Source of the DNA: GCA-003244245 sp038276315
GTDB taxonomy: Bacteria; Actinomycetota; Actinomycetes; Mycobacteriales; Pseudonocardiaceae
DNA length: 15,108 nt
Reading direction: 5' to 3'
NCBI GenBank assembly: GCA_038276315.1
Contig: JBBPZY010000298.1
Span: 1 to 15,108 of the forward strand
Below the pieces are notes generated by a model. It did no database searches. It saw only the letters and a program-made list of their open reading frames with translations, and was not told the DNA's origin. The translations under genes and the position numbers were made by a program. This document shows, piece by piece, positions 1-5,450 of the stretch. Within the stretch, counting starts at the first letter, position 1; every line of letters begins with the position of its first letter.

Positions 1-1
1 C

Positions 2-67
2 GATCTGGCCCAACAGATCGTCCGAGCCGCGCCCGCCGACGTTTTCGCTCCCGCGAACGACACCGAC
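2..67 (+). pseudogene. modA: ModA remnant (molybdate-binding protein fragment)
   Basis: About 22 codons, open from the left edge, read DLAQQIVRAAPADVFAPAND. This matches the ModA segment in which a GSS..LA.QI..GAPADVFASA-type sequence binds or neighbours the oxyanion. ModA is the extracytoplasmic molybdate/tungstate-binding lipoprotein of the ModABC importer. The similarity stops near base 67, where ModB-like sequence takes over in a different frame, so the rest of modA and the start of modB are missing. This part could be the tail of a longer modA to the left of the window, but its own C-terminal half is certainly absent. The identification rests on a short motif recognised by eye. Confidence 0.6.
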
Positions 68-74
68 CGGCGGG

Positions 75-215
75 GAGCGCTACGAGTCGGTCGCGGCGAC
101 ACTCGGCGCGACACCGCTGACGGTGCTGCGCCGCATCACTGTCCCGTTGGTGTTGCCCGGGCTGGGCTCTGGCACGGTTCTGAGCTTTGCCCGCTGCCTG
201 GGGGAGTTCGGTGCC
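75..215 (+). pseudogene. modB: ModB remnant (molybdate permease EAA-loop fragment)
   Basis: About 47 codons, in a different frame from the ModA piece, carry the hallmark of a binding-protein-dependent permease. There is an EAA-loop-like stretch (YESVAATLGATPLTVLRRIT), then VPLVLPGLGSG and a transmembrane-like segment ending in ALGEFGA-type sequence (CLGEFGA). In intact ModB this loop docks on the ModC ATPase. Everything upstream (several membrane helices) and the C-terminal helices are missing. The frame runs on without a stop into ModC-derived sequence, so a chimeric reading frame exists from the GTG at 123, but it cannot form a working permease. I read it as decay by internal deletion. Confidence 0.75.
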
Positions 216-217
216 GC

Positions 218-785
218 GGCGAGTTCACACTGGATGCGACCGTGCAGGTGGTGCCCGGTGAGGTCGGCCCCGGACCTGCTCCTGCTGGACGAGCCGCTGT
301 CCGCCGTGGATGTAGAGCTCGCGCCCGCGCTGCGGTCGCTGCTGCAGACGGTGTTGGCCAACCGGATCGCGCTCATCGTGACCCATCAGGTGATCGACGC
401 GTTGGTGCTCGCGGATCGCGTGGTGGCGCTCGACGGCGGCCGGGTGGTGGAGCAGGGCGCGACGCGTGAGGTGCTCACCCGGCCGCGCAGCGCGTTCGGC
501 GCGCGCCTGGCCGGGCTGAACCTGGTAGCCGGGACCGCGACGGAAGCCGGGTTGCGGGCCGACGATGGCACCGAGCTATCCGGCCTGATCGATTCCACGG
601 TCCATGGCGCTCGCGCGGTCGCCGTGTTCCCGCCCAGCGCGGTGGCGGTCCACCTCCATCCGCTGACGGGTAGCCCGCGCAATGTGATCCGCGACCGGGT
701 GGCGGCCCTGGAGCCCAACGGCACCATGGTCCGGGTGCGCGGTGCGGCCGGGCTGGCCGTTGATGTAGCCGTTTATCCCACCTAG
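218..785 (+). pseudogene. modC: ModC remnant (molybdate ABC ATPase, two fragments)
   Basis: Two ModC pieces are visible. Bases 218-265 read GEFTLDATVQVVPGEV, like the first strand of ModC just before Walker A. From about base 267, in another frame, the protein resumes at Walker B (APDLLLLDEPLSAVDVE). It continues through the H-loop (IVTHQVIDALVLADRV), GGRVVEQGATREVLTRPRSAF and a TOBE-like tail (AVFPPSAVAVHL, SPRNVIRD). Walker A, the Q-loop and the ABC signature are lost, roughly 120 residues. Near the end VDV joins directly to AVYPT, so part of the TOBE domain also looks deleted. The frame ends in TAG at 783-785. Without Walker A it cannot hydrolyse ATP. Confidence 0.8.
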
Positions 786-949
786 GTGGCGGTGCCGTCG
801 TCGCGCTCGGCGACCGGTTGAGCCGCCGCGCCGTCGCCAGCCGGTGGCATGACGAAGATGGTGCTACCGCCTGGTTCGCGGTGAAACCAGTTGACCCGGA
901 GAGAATGATTCGTTGGTGCGTTGCCCTCCGCGATGTCTTGCGCGGTCAT
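782..949 (-). CDS. small ORF downstream of HEXXH gene; candidate RiPP precursor peptide
   Basis: A 55-codon ORF is the last gene of the minus-strand cluster, starting 63 nt after the stop of the HEXXH gene. I prefer the ATG at 949 because GAAGGGA lies about 10 nt upstream; the earlier in-frame ATG at 997 has no recognisable ribosome site. The peptide has an acidic/polar N-terminus (MTAQDIAEGN), a central aromatic and glycine/proline-containing part (VNWFHREPGG, IFVMPPAG) and a charged tail ending ERDDGTAT. It has no signal peptide and no cysteine. I know no family for it. Its position after a gene for a possible peptide-modifying enzyme makes a precursor role reasonable, but that is inference. 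Its stop overlaps the stop of the modC remnant on the other strand (CTAG). Confidence 0.45.
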   Translation of the reverse strand: MTAQDIAEGNAPTNHSLRVNWFHREPGGSTIFVMPPAGDGAAAQPVAERDDGTAT

Positions 950-1012
950 CAAAGCTCGTCCCTTCGTCACCTGACCCACTGCCACGATGAAGATCATGCT
1001 AGCAACGCTGTG

Positions 1013-2311
1013 TTACGGGCCGCCACCCGCAGTACCCCTGATCTTTAGCAGTCCTGTTACGTAAAGGTCCGAGAGCAACCCGCTGAGCCGGTCAGCCGCG
1101 TCGAACTGCGGTATGCGCCACCGCCGGGCGAAGGTGCGTGCGACGTCGTCGATAGACTCGTGAGCGAGCAGCTCGAGCACCGTTGCCGCGTCGTCGCTGA
1201 CCCAGTAGAGCTGCGGTGGTTGCGAGGGGCGCCCCACCAGCACCCGGTCTGGTGAGCCGTAGCGGCGAAGTTCCAGCGAAGCGTCGATGACGTAGTCGGC
1301 GGCGATCGCACCCGAGCAGCTCGTAGCGATCCGCGAGGTGCTCGGGCGCCGGCCGATGAGACCGTCCAGCAGCAGGTGGGCGTCGGTGCCCAGGTGATCA
1401 CCCTGGTTCAGCAGCCAGTGACCGAGGACCTTGCTTCGCTCACCCGCCACTGGAAGCAACGACTGGGGGCTCAGTGCACGGCTTCCCGCCGTGATGCCGG
1501 CCTCGTCGCCGAACCGAGCGAGACACGCGTAGGCGTGGCACGCTGCGAGGGTCTGCTCGAGGGGCCAGCGGCGTTGTGCCGGCGCCCACGGCGGGTGAAA
1601 CGGTGGGCACTGGTCAGAGTCAGCGGTCAGCAGATCGTGGGTAATGGCCAGGTCGAAGAATTTCTGATGGGCGCCCTCGTGCACGAGCGCCTCGGCCACC
1701 TCCATACTTGACTGCGGAGCTTTCAGCAGGACCAGCCCGGGGTAGGCGCGCGGGGATGCGGAGACCAGGCGTCCAGCGAGCTGTGGATCGAGGACGCCGA
1801 CCAGCGTGATATGCCCAATCAGGTCATCAATCAACCCAGGGCTCACCGACCGAGCGAGCGCAACACCATCGCGCAGGATGGCCAGCGCCGAGGTGAAGCG
1901 CTCGCCGTCAGCCTCGGTGAGCAGTGCGGGTGGCCCGAACGTGGCCTGCTGCGCATCCAGTCCCGCCCCGACGGTCCGCAATGCCGCGGCGAGCAGGGTG
2001 TTGGCCTCGGTCCGAGACACCACCCGCAGATCATGCGCGGCGCTGCCCGAACCCGCCACCGCGGTGATACCGACCAACGTCGAGCACACCAGATTCGCGT
2101 GACCGGCCAGCGCGTCGCCGATGCGGTGACGCGCTAGCGGACTGTCGATAACATCGAGATCGAGCACCGGTGGATCGCCGTGTTCCAGCAGCTCCGCCGC
2201 GAGCTGATACAAAGCTCGACGCTCCCGCTGCAGGGCACTGGGTGCGGCGATCGCGGCGTGCACGGCGGGAACGTCACATGCCGCGAGGCTGTGCGAAGGT
2301 GGTGTGGTCAT
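1013..2311 (-). CDS. HEXXH-motif protein with C-terminal PqqD-like domain; putative peptide-modifying enzyme
   Basis: A 432-residue protein. Residues 205-222 carry VAEALVHEGAHQKFFDL, in which H211-E212-x-x-H215 is an HEXXH metal-binding motif. About 45 residues later LEQTLAACHAYACLARF (H259) resembles the LHxxYxF-type segment that follows HEXXH in the RiPP-associated HEXXH family (TIGR04267-like; members described as alpha-ketoglutarate-dependent peptide beta-hydroxylases), so H259 could be a third ligand. Residues about 345-426 (YGSPDRVLVG, YWVSDDAATVLELL, VARTFARRW, LLSDLYVTGLLKIRG) look like a PqqD/RRE-type peptide-recognition domain. The ATG at 2311 has GGAAG about 10 nt upstream and overlaps the previous gene by 38 nt, suggesting translational coupling; the longer open frame up to 2464 is low-complexity Arg/Ser/Pro shadow sequence. 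No signal peptide is seen, so it is probably cytoplasmic. A plain metallopeptidase is the main alternative. Confidence 0.7.
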   Translation of the reverse strand: MTTPPSHSLAACDVPAVHAAIAAPSALQRERRALYQLAAELLEHGDPPVLDLDVIDSPLARHRIGDALAGHANLVCSTLVGITAVAGSGSAAHDLRVVSRTEANTLLAAALRTVGAGLDAQQATFGPPALLTEADGERFTSALAILRDGVALARSVSPGLIDDLIGHITLVGVLDPQLAGRLVSASPRAYPGLVLLKAPQSSMEVAEALVHEGAHQKFFDLAITHDLLTADSDQCPPFHPPWAPAQRRWPLEQTLAACHAYACLARFGDEAGITAGSRALSPQSLLPVAGERSKVLGHWLLNQGDHLGTDAHLLLDGLIGRRPSTSRIATSCSGAIAADYVIDASLELRRYGSPDRVLVGRPSQPPQLYWVSDDAATVLELLAHESIDDVARTFARRWRIPQFDAADRLSGLLSDLYVTGLLKIRGTAGGGP

Positions 2312-3347
2312 TCGAAAAGGGCTTCCACAGTAGTGCGACGCCATGGCCGGGCAGCAGCCAGGAGCGTACGGTGAGCTCCTTGAGCTGCTCCGCCGGGGTC
2401 CACGCGCCGGTCGCGATGGCTGAGCGGAACGTGAACGGCACCACCTGGAACAGCCAGGAGGCACCGTCGAACGTGAGGTCTGCGGCGTCGAAGGTGATGC
2501 GGTCGACGTAGCACGGGTACGGCGCCTGCCAGAAGCAGAAGCTGTCGTCTATCCGCCCGAGGCTCGTTGACCGCAGAGACAGGCTTTCCACCGAGCCGAC
2601 AGCGTGGTCGACGTCAGTGAGCTCCCCGAGGTCACACTCGAACATCCGCAGAGTACCTATGTATTGTGCCGGGTTTTGCCGGGGCATCGTCGCCACCGGC
2701 TCGCGGAAGAAGGTCAGGAACTCGGGCCACTCGCGGTACCCCACTTCGGTTAGCTGAAGCTCTCCCGGCATGACCTCATGACGTTTCCCGTCGAGATCGG
2801 TGTAACGGATTCCGATGTTCACCGAGGGGAGCATCGCATTGACCGATTGTTCGAACAGCGATTGGTCGGGTACGAACCAGGATTCGAACAGAGGGAGTCG
2901 ACAGGCGAGTGTGATGGAATCCCGAAGTTGCGGGTCGCACATGGCGAAGATGACGAACCTATGGTCGGCCACATTCTCTTTGAAACTGTAGGTCACCGTG
3001 GAGATAAGCTCGTAGGTCTGCCGGTCGACTGCTCGTAGCTGGTAATCCACAGTGGTGTGGGTGCTGATGGTGAGATCACCGCCATGTGGTTCGGCGCCCA
3101 CACCGCCCAGCACGCCTGCGACGACATCGCGGTTCGCCTCGCTGTCGCCGTAGATCTCCGACAGGAAGGTAGCCATCACCTGCTGCGGCAGCAGCGCCCG
3201 AACAATTGAGGGCCCCGACAGCCGGAAGAGCTCGTCAGCCAATCGGCCGCGCAGGACCCGACGGTAGGCCACCACCAACAGCATCGCGGAAAGCGAAACC
3301 GCGAGGAAAGCGGCCAGCAACGCCGCGAGCGCCACGCCCACCGTCAC
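2274..3347 (-). CDS. single-pass membrane-anchored protein of unknown family
   Basis: A 357-residue protein starting with GTG. Residues about 4-28 form one strongly hydrophobic helix, followed at once by RRVLRGR. By the positive-inside rule the N-terminus faces out and the remaining 330 residues lie in the cytoplasm. The soluble part has no motif I recognise. It begins with a helical stretch (SGPSIVRALLPQQVMATFLSEIYGD) and continues as an aromatic-rich, probably beta-rich region (FVIFAMCDPQL, WFVPDQSLF, SFCFWQAPYPCYVDRI, SWLFQVVPFTF). The start has only a weak ribosome site (GGGCGG about 7 nt away). Its 3' end overlaps the HEXXH gene by 38 nt, and the GntR gene ends 80 nt upstream, so the three are probably cotranscribed. 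It may act with the HEXXH protein, but I cannot assign a function. Confidence 0.75.
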   Translation of the reverse strand: MTVGVALAALLAAFLAVSLSAMLLVVAYRRVLRGRLADELFRLSGPSIVRALLPQQVMATFLSEIYGDSEANRDVVAGVLGGVGAEPHGGDLTISTHTTVDYQLRAVDRQTYELISTVTYSFKENVADHRFVIFAMCDPQLRDSITLACRLPLFESWFVPDQSLFEQSVNAMLPSVNIGIRYTDLDGKRHEVMPGELQLTEVGYREWPEFLTFFREPVATMPRQNPAQYIGTLRMFECDLGELTDVDHAVGSVESLSLRSTSLGRIDDSFCFWQAPYPCYVDRITFDAADLTFDGASWLFQVVPFTFRSAIATGAWTPAEQLKELTVRSWLLPGHGVALLWKPFSNDHTTFAQPRGM

Positions 3348-3427
3348 TAGAGGACCGCCCCTCTGCGCCGTCGATCACACCATCCTGTCGGCACAGTGCC
3401 GGGCGCGCCAGCCCGGCGGTCCGCGCT

Positions 3428-4246
3428 TCAGCGAGGGTGCCAATCCGGTTCGTCCTCACTGCCCACAAAGGTGCTCAGCTGCGCCGGCCGTTGCCCCCCG
3501 TCCTGGTCGTCGGCCGCTTGGATTTCGTGGTACACGCCGAGCAGGTGGGTCATCATCGCGACGCGGGCGCCGGCTGAGTCACCCCGCTTGAGGAAGTTGA
3601 CGACATTGTCATGTTCGGTGCCGGAGCGGGCCGCCACCCCACGCCCCGCGTAACTGCGCCGGCGCCACTCCGTGAGCTCGGAAATCAGCATGCGATACGT
3701 CGCGAGCAGTAACTCGTTGCGACTTGCGCGGAAGATGGCGTCGTGGAAAGCCTCATCAGTCCTGATCAGCTCGTCTACGTCCGGGAACGCCGCGAGATGG
3801 TCCTTGCTGAGTTTCGCGATGTCGTCGATCTCACCTTCGGTGGCGCGCGCCGCGGCAAGGCTTACCGCCATTCCCTCAAGTGCCATTCGGACCTCGAGCC
3901 GCTCCCCGATCCGGAAGCGTCGCTCAGCGAGCCACTCCATGAAGTCACCCGGTAGGTTGTCCGCAGGCTTGCGCCGCACGAACCAGCCGCGCCCCCGTCG
4001 TACCTCCACCACCCGGAGCACCTCAAGGCGCTGCAACGCGGTTCGCACCGAGCTGCGCGCTACCCCCATCCGCCTGGCGAGCTCTGGTTCGTTGGGTAGC
4101 CGCTCTCCGGCCGGCAGCACACCGCTGTCGATGAGTTCCCGCAGCTTCTCCTCGATCACTTCGGGTAGCGGCCGCCGTTGATCCAACCTCAGCTCCCACT
4201 GCGTGTCGCGTGGAATCCGGTCGTTGCCGCCAGGCCCGCTAGTCAT
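3428..4246 (-). CDS. GntR-family (FadR/FCD subfamily) transcriptional regulator
   Basis: A 272-residue cytoplasmic DNA-binding protein. Residues about 26-92 are a GntR winged helix: VIEEKLRELIDSGVLPAGERLP, then ELARRMGVARSSVRTALQRLE and a wing VVEVRRGRGWFVRR. The rest is an FCD effector domain with the usual DEAFHDAIFRAS, TEHDNVVNFL and MTHLLGVYHE segments. Their histidines are the expected metal ligands, so a metal-assisted carboxylate ligand is likely by analogy. I chose the ATG at 4246, which has GAGGAG about 11 nt upstream; an in-frame ATG at 4291 would add 15 residues but lacks a good ribosome site. It heads the minus-strand cluster. It probably controls its own operon and perhaps the divergent plus-strand genes through the inverted repeats at 4412-4444. 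Confidence 0.9.
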   Translation of the reverse strand: MTSGPGGNDRIPRDTQWELRLDQRRPLPEVIEEKLRELIDSGVLPAGERLPNEPELARRMGVARSSVRTALQRLEVLRVVEVRRGRGWFVRRKPADNLPGDFMEWLAERRFRIGERLEVRMALEGMAVSLAAARATEGEIDDIAKLSKDHLAAFPDVDELIRTDEAFHDAIFRASRNELLLATYRMLISELTEWRRRSYAGRGVAARSGTEHDNVVNFLKRGDSAGARVAMMTHLLGVYHEIQAADDQDGGQRPAQLSTFVGSEDEPDWHPR

Positions 4247-4411
4247 GTAATTCGTCGCTCCTCTTCTGGATGTCGCGCCTGAGTTGCTCATCCCGCCGTG
4301 CCGCGGGCTCTGGGCATGTTGTGCGCAGTCGACGTGCGCCGTTGCGCTTCCAGTAGTGGTCCGACCGGACTCTACACCGGTATGGCGTCTGACTATATGG
4401 ATCGGTAGACA

Positions 4412-4424
4412 GACATCTGATGTC
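4412..4424. promoter_or_regulatory. inverted repeat, candidate GntR operator 1
   Basis: The perfect inverted repeat GACAT-CTG-ATGTC lies in the intergenic region upstream of the GntR gene and upstream of the plus-strand small ORFs. On the minus strand a TATAGT hexamer (plus-strand 4392-4397) could be a -10 box for the GntR gene, which would place this repeat over the matching -35 region, although no good -35 hexamer is seen there. Autorepression by the adjacent GntR protein is inferred from position; the half-sites do not copy a specific known FadR-type operator. Confidence 0.4.
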
Positions 4425-4430
4425 AGGCTA

Positions 4431-4444
4431 CGATACCGTTATCG
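4431..4444. promoter_or_regulatory. inverted repeat, candidate GntR operator 2
   Basis: The perfect inverted repeat CGATA-CCGT-TATCG has its centre about 20 bp, or two helical turns, from the neighbouring repeat at 4412-4424. The two half-sites differ in sequence, so they may serve different proteins or only one may be functional. The region from 4247 to 4521 otherwise holds nothing recognisable apart from a TTGACC at 4455-4460 without a clear -10 partner. Confidence 0.35.
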
Positions 4445-4521
4445 AACCGTGATGTTGACCGATCGGGAGGACGCCGACCTTCACGGCTGTGCAAGCCGGA
4501 TCCTTGAGGAGGGATAGTGAC

Positions 4522-4626
4522 ATGCCGCAAGCTCAATGGAGTGCGACACGCTTCCCCGCAGCCGGGCCGGTTGACCATGGCCAGGGGATGCGCTGCCGTG
4601 GCGGAATACTCCGCGCTGCGCCGTGA
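4522..4626 (+). CDS. 34-residue ORF translationally coupled to the next gene
   Basis: A short ORF starting with ATG 8 nt after an excellent ribosome-binding site (GGAGGG, 4508-4513) and ending in TGA at 4624-4626. The stop overlaps the GTG start of the following gene at 4623 in a GTGA arrangement, the classic sign of translational coupling. The peptide (MPQAQWSATRFPAAGPVDHG and onward, ending GGILRAAP) has no membrane segment and matches nothing I know. It may be a real small protein or a leader whose translation delivers ribosomes to the next gene, which has no ribosome site of its own. The strong ribosome site and the exact overlap are the support; coding-sequence conservation cannot be judged here. 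Confidence 0.45.
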   Translation: MPQAQWSATRFPAAGPVDHGQGMRCRGGILRAAP

Positions 4627-4877
4627 CCGTGCAGGTGCTGACCGCCGTCCTGCTGGTCTGCCTAGGAGTTCTGCTCGGTGCGAGCTGGACTATCCAGGCG
4701 TTGCAGCCCAAGCTTCGCCGGCAGGCCGAGCAGCGTCGCCGGCTTAACGAGGAGTGGTCTGCGGTACGTACCGCCCGCCGGCAGCGACGCGAATGCCCGC
4801 GCTGCGGCGCCCTGCTGACCGAGCGGGACTGGTATCTGGCTCCGACGATCGTCGAGGACCCCGCAGACTACGGCTAA
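4623..4877 (+). CDS. small membrane-anchored protein with a CxxC motif
   Basis: An 84-residue protein. Residues about 4-25 (VLTAVLLVCLGVLLGASWTI) form a single membrane helix. A basic, probably coiled helical linker follows (LQPKLRRQAEQRRRLNEEWSAVRTARRQRR), then a short C-terminal CPRC motif (C58, C61) with GALLTERDWY. The basic linker after the helix predicts a cytoplasmic C-terminus. The single CxxC could bind a metal as a dimer or be half of a zinc ribbon. The GTG start overlaps the stop of the preceding 34-codon ORF. cspB starts 150 bp downstream. I do not recognise the family and assign no function. Confidence 0.7.
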   Translation: MTVQVLTAVLLVCLGVLLGASWTIQALQPKLRRQAEQRRRLNEEWSAVRTARRQRRECPRCGALLTERDWYLAPTIVEDPADYG

Positions 4878-4887
4878 CCGCGCCATC

Positions 4888-4900
4888 TCCGGTGACCGGA
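4888..4900. repeat. short inverted repeat after the CxxC gene
   Basis: The palindrome TCCGG-TGA-CCGGA sits 10 bp after the stop of the CxxC gene and ahead of the proposed cspB promoter. It could form a small hairpin but has no T tract, so it is a weak terminator candidate or an operator. Confidence 0.25.
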
Positions 4901-4926
4901 AGTGCCGGAAAGTGGCTTAGAGGTCG

Positions 4927-4932
4927 TAGGCT
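4927..4932 (+). promoter_or_regulatory. candidate -10 element of cspB
   Basis: TAGGCT fits the actinobacterial TANNNT -10 consensus. It is followed by GGACAG, giving a likely purine start about 95 bp before the cspB start codon. No strong -35 hexamer is visible, which is common in this phylum. The resulting long 5' leader would suit a cold-shock gene, whose leaders often act in post-transcriptional control. Confidence 0.35.
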
Positions 4933-5027
4933 GGACAGCGCGCGTCCCAGGTGCGTTTCGGGGCGCGTTCGTCTTGCTGGTCGCGCGGTCCAGGCAGGCG
5001 GTACTCCACGAGGGAACGGTGAGGTCA

Positions 5028-5414
5028 GTGCCGACCGGCAAGGTCAAGTGGTACGACGCAGGCAAGGGGTTCGGTTTTGTCACCCAGGACGGCGGTGTCG
5101 ACGTCTATGTGCGGGCCACCGCGCTGCCTACCGGGGTCACCGATCTCAAAGCCGGCCAGCGAGTCGAGTTCGGCGTGGCCGACGGGCGGCGCGGTCCGCA
5201 GGCGTTGTCGGTGCGATTGCTGGAGCCGCCGCCGTCAGTGGCGGAGGCCCGGCGCCGGCCGGCTGAGGAGCTGCATGGCGTGATCGACGACGTGATCAGG
5301 TTGCTGGAGTCGGCGGTCCAGCCTGACCTGCGTCGCGGCCGCTATCCTGATCGCCGCACGGCCAAGCGGATCGGCGAGATGGTCCGGGCGGTCGCCCAGG
5401 AGTTGGATCCCTGA
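5028..5414 (+). CDS. cspB: cold-shock protein of the long actinobacterial CspB type
   Basis: A 128-residue protein. Residues 1-66 are a cold-shock OB-fold: PTGKVKWYDAGKGFGFV with RNP1 at K13-GFGFV-18, and an RNP2-like segment DVYVRATAL in which the usual VFVH reads VYVR. It binds single-stranded nucleic acid and acts as an RNA chaperone. The remaining half is mostly helical (ELHGVIDDVIRLLESAVQP, RRGRYPDRRTAKRIGEMVRA). From memory this extension closely matches the M. tuberculosis CspB (Rv0871) protein, which also has it, whereas standard Csp proteins have about 67 residues. I chose GTG 5028 because the family starts at PTGKVKWY; the open frame further upstream is not conserved in character. 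It runs convergently toward the MFS gene. Confidence 0.93.
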   Translation: MPTGKVKWYDAGKGFGFVTQDGGVDVYVRATALPTGVTDLKAGQRVEFGVADGRRGPQALSVRLLEPPPSVAEARRRPAEELHGVIDDVIRLLESAVQPDLRRGRYPDRRTAKRIGEMVRAVAQELDP

Positions 5415-5423
5415 CTGTGGCGT

Positions 5424-5450
5424 GGAGCGTCATCGAGGCGAACGCGCTCC
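5424..5450. terminator. hairpin between convergent cspB and MFS genes
   Basis: GGAGCG (5424-5429) pairs with CGCTCC (5445-5450) across a 15-nt loop. The stem covers the short gap between the two convergent genes and the last codons of the MFS gene. No U-tract follows on either strand, so a bidirectional terminator is possible but weakly supported. Confidence 0.3.

Noticed and set aside
123..785. 220-codon plus-strand ORF as an intact ABC protein
   Set aside because: It fuses a ModB loop to a ModC half lacking Walker A and the signature; it is a deletion chimera, not a working gene.
950..997. N-terminal extension of the small peptide ORF from the ATG at 997
   Set aside because: No ribosome site precedes 997, while the ATG at 949 has GAAGGGA at a good distance.
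2312..2464. 51-residue N-terminal extension of the HEXXH protein
   Set aside because: The sequence is Arg/Ser/Pro-rich shadow of the upstream gene, and the ATG at 2311 has a good ribosome site.
4284..4517. 77-codon plus-strand ORF in the GntR intergenic region
   Set aside because: It crosses the inverted repeats, has no ribosome site at its start and shows no protein-like composition.
4902..5027. 42-residue N-terminal extension of CspB
   Set aside because: The family begins at PTGKVKWY, and the upstream stretch contains the proposed promoter and leader.
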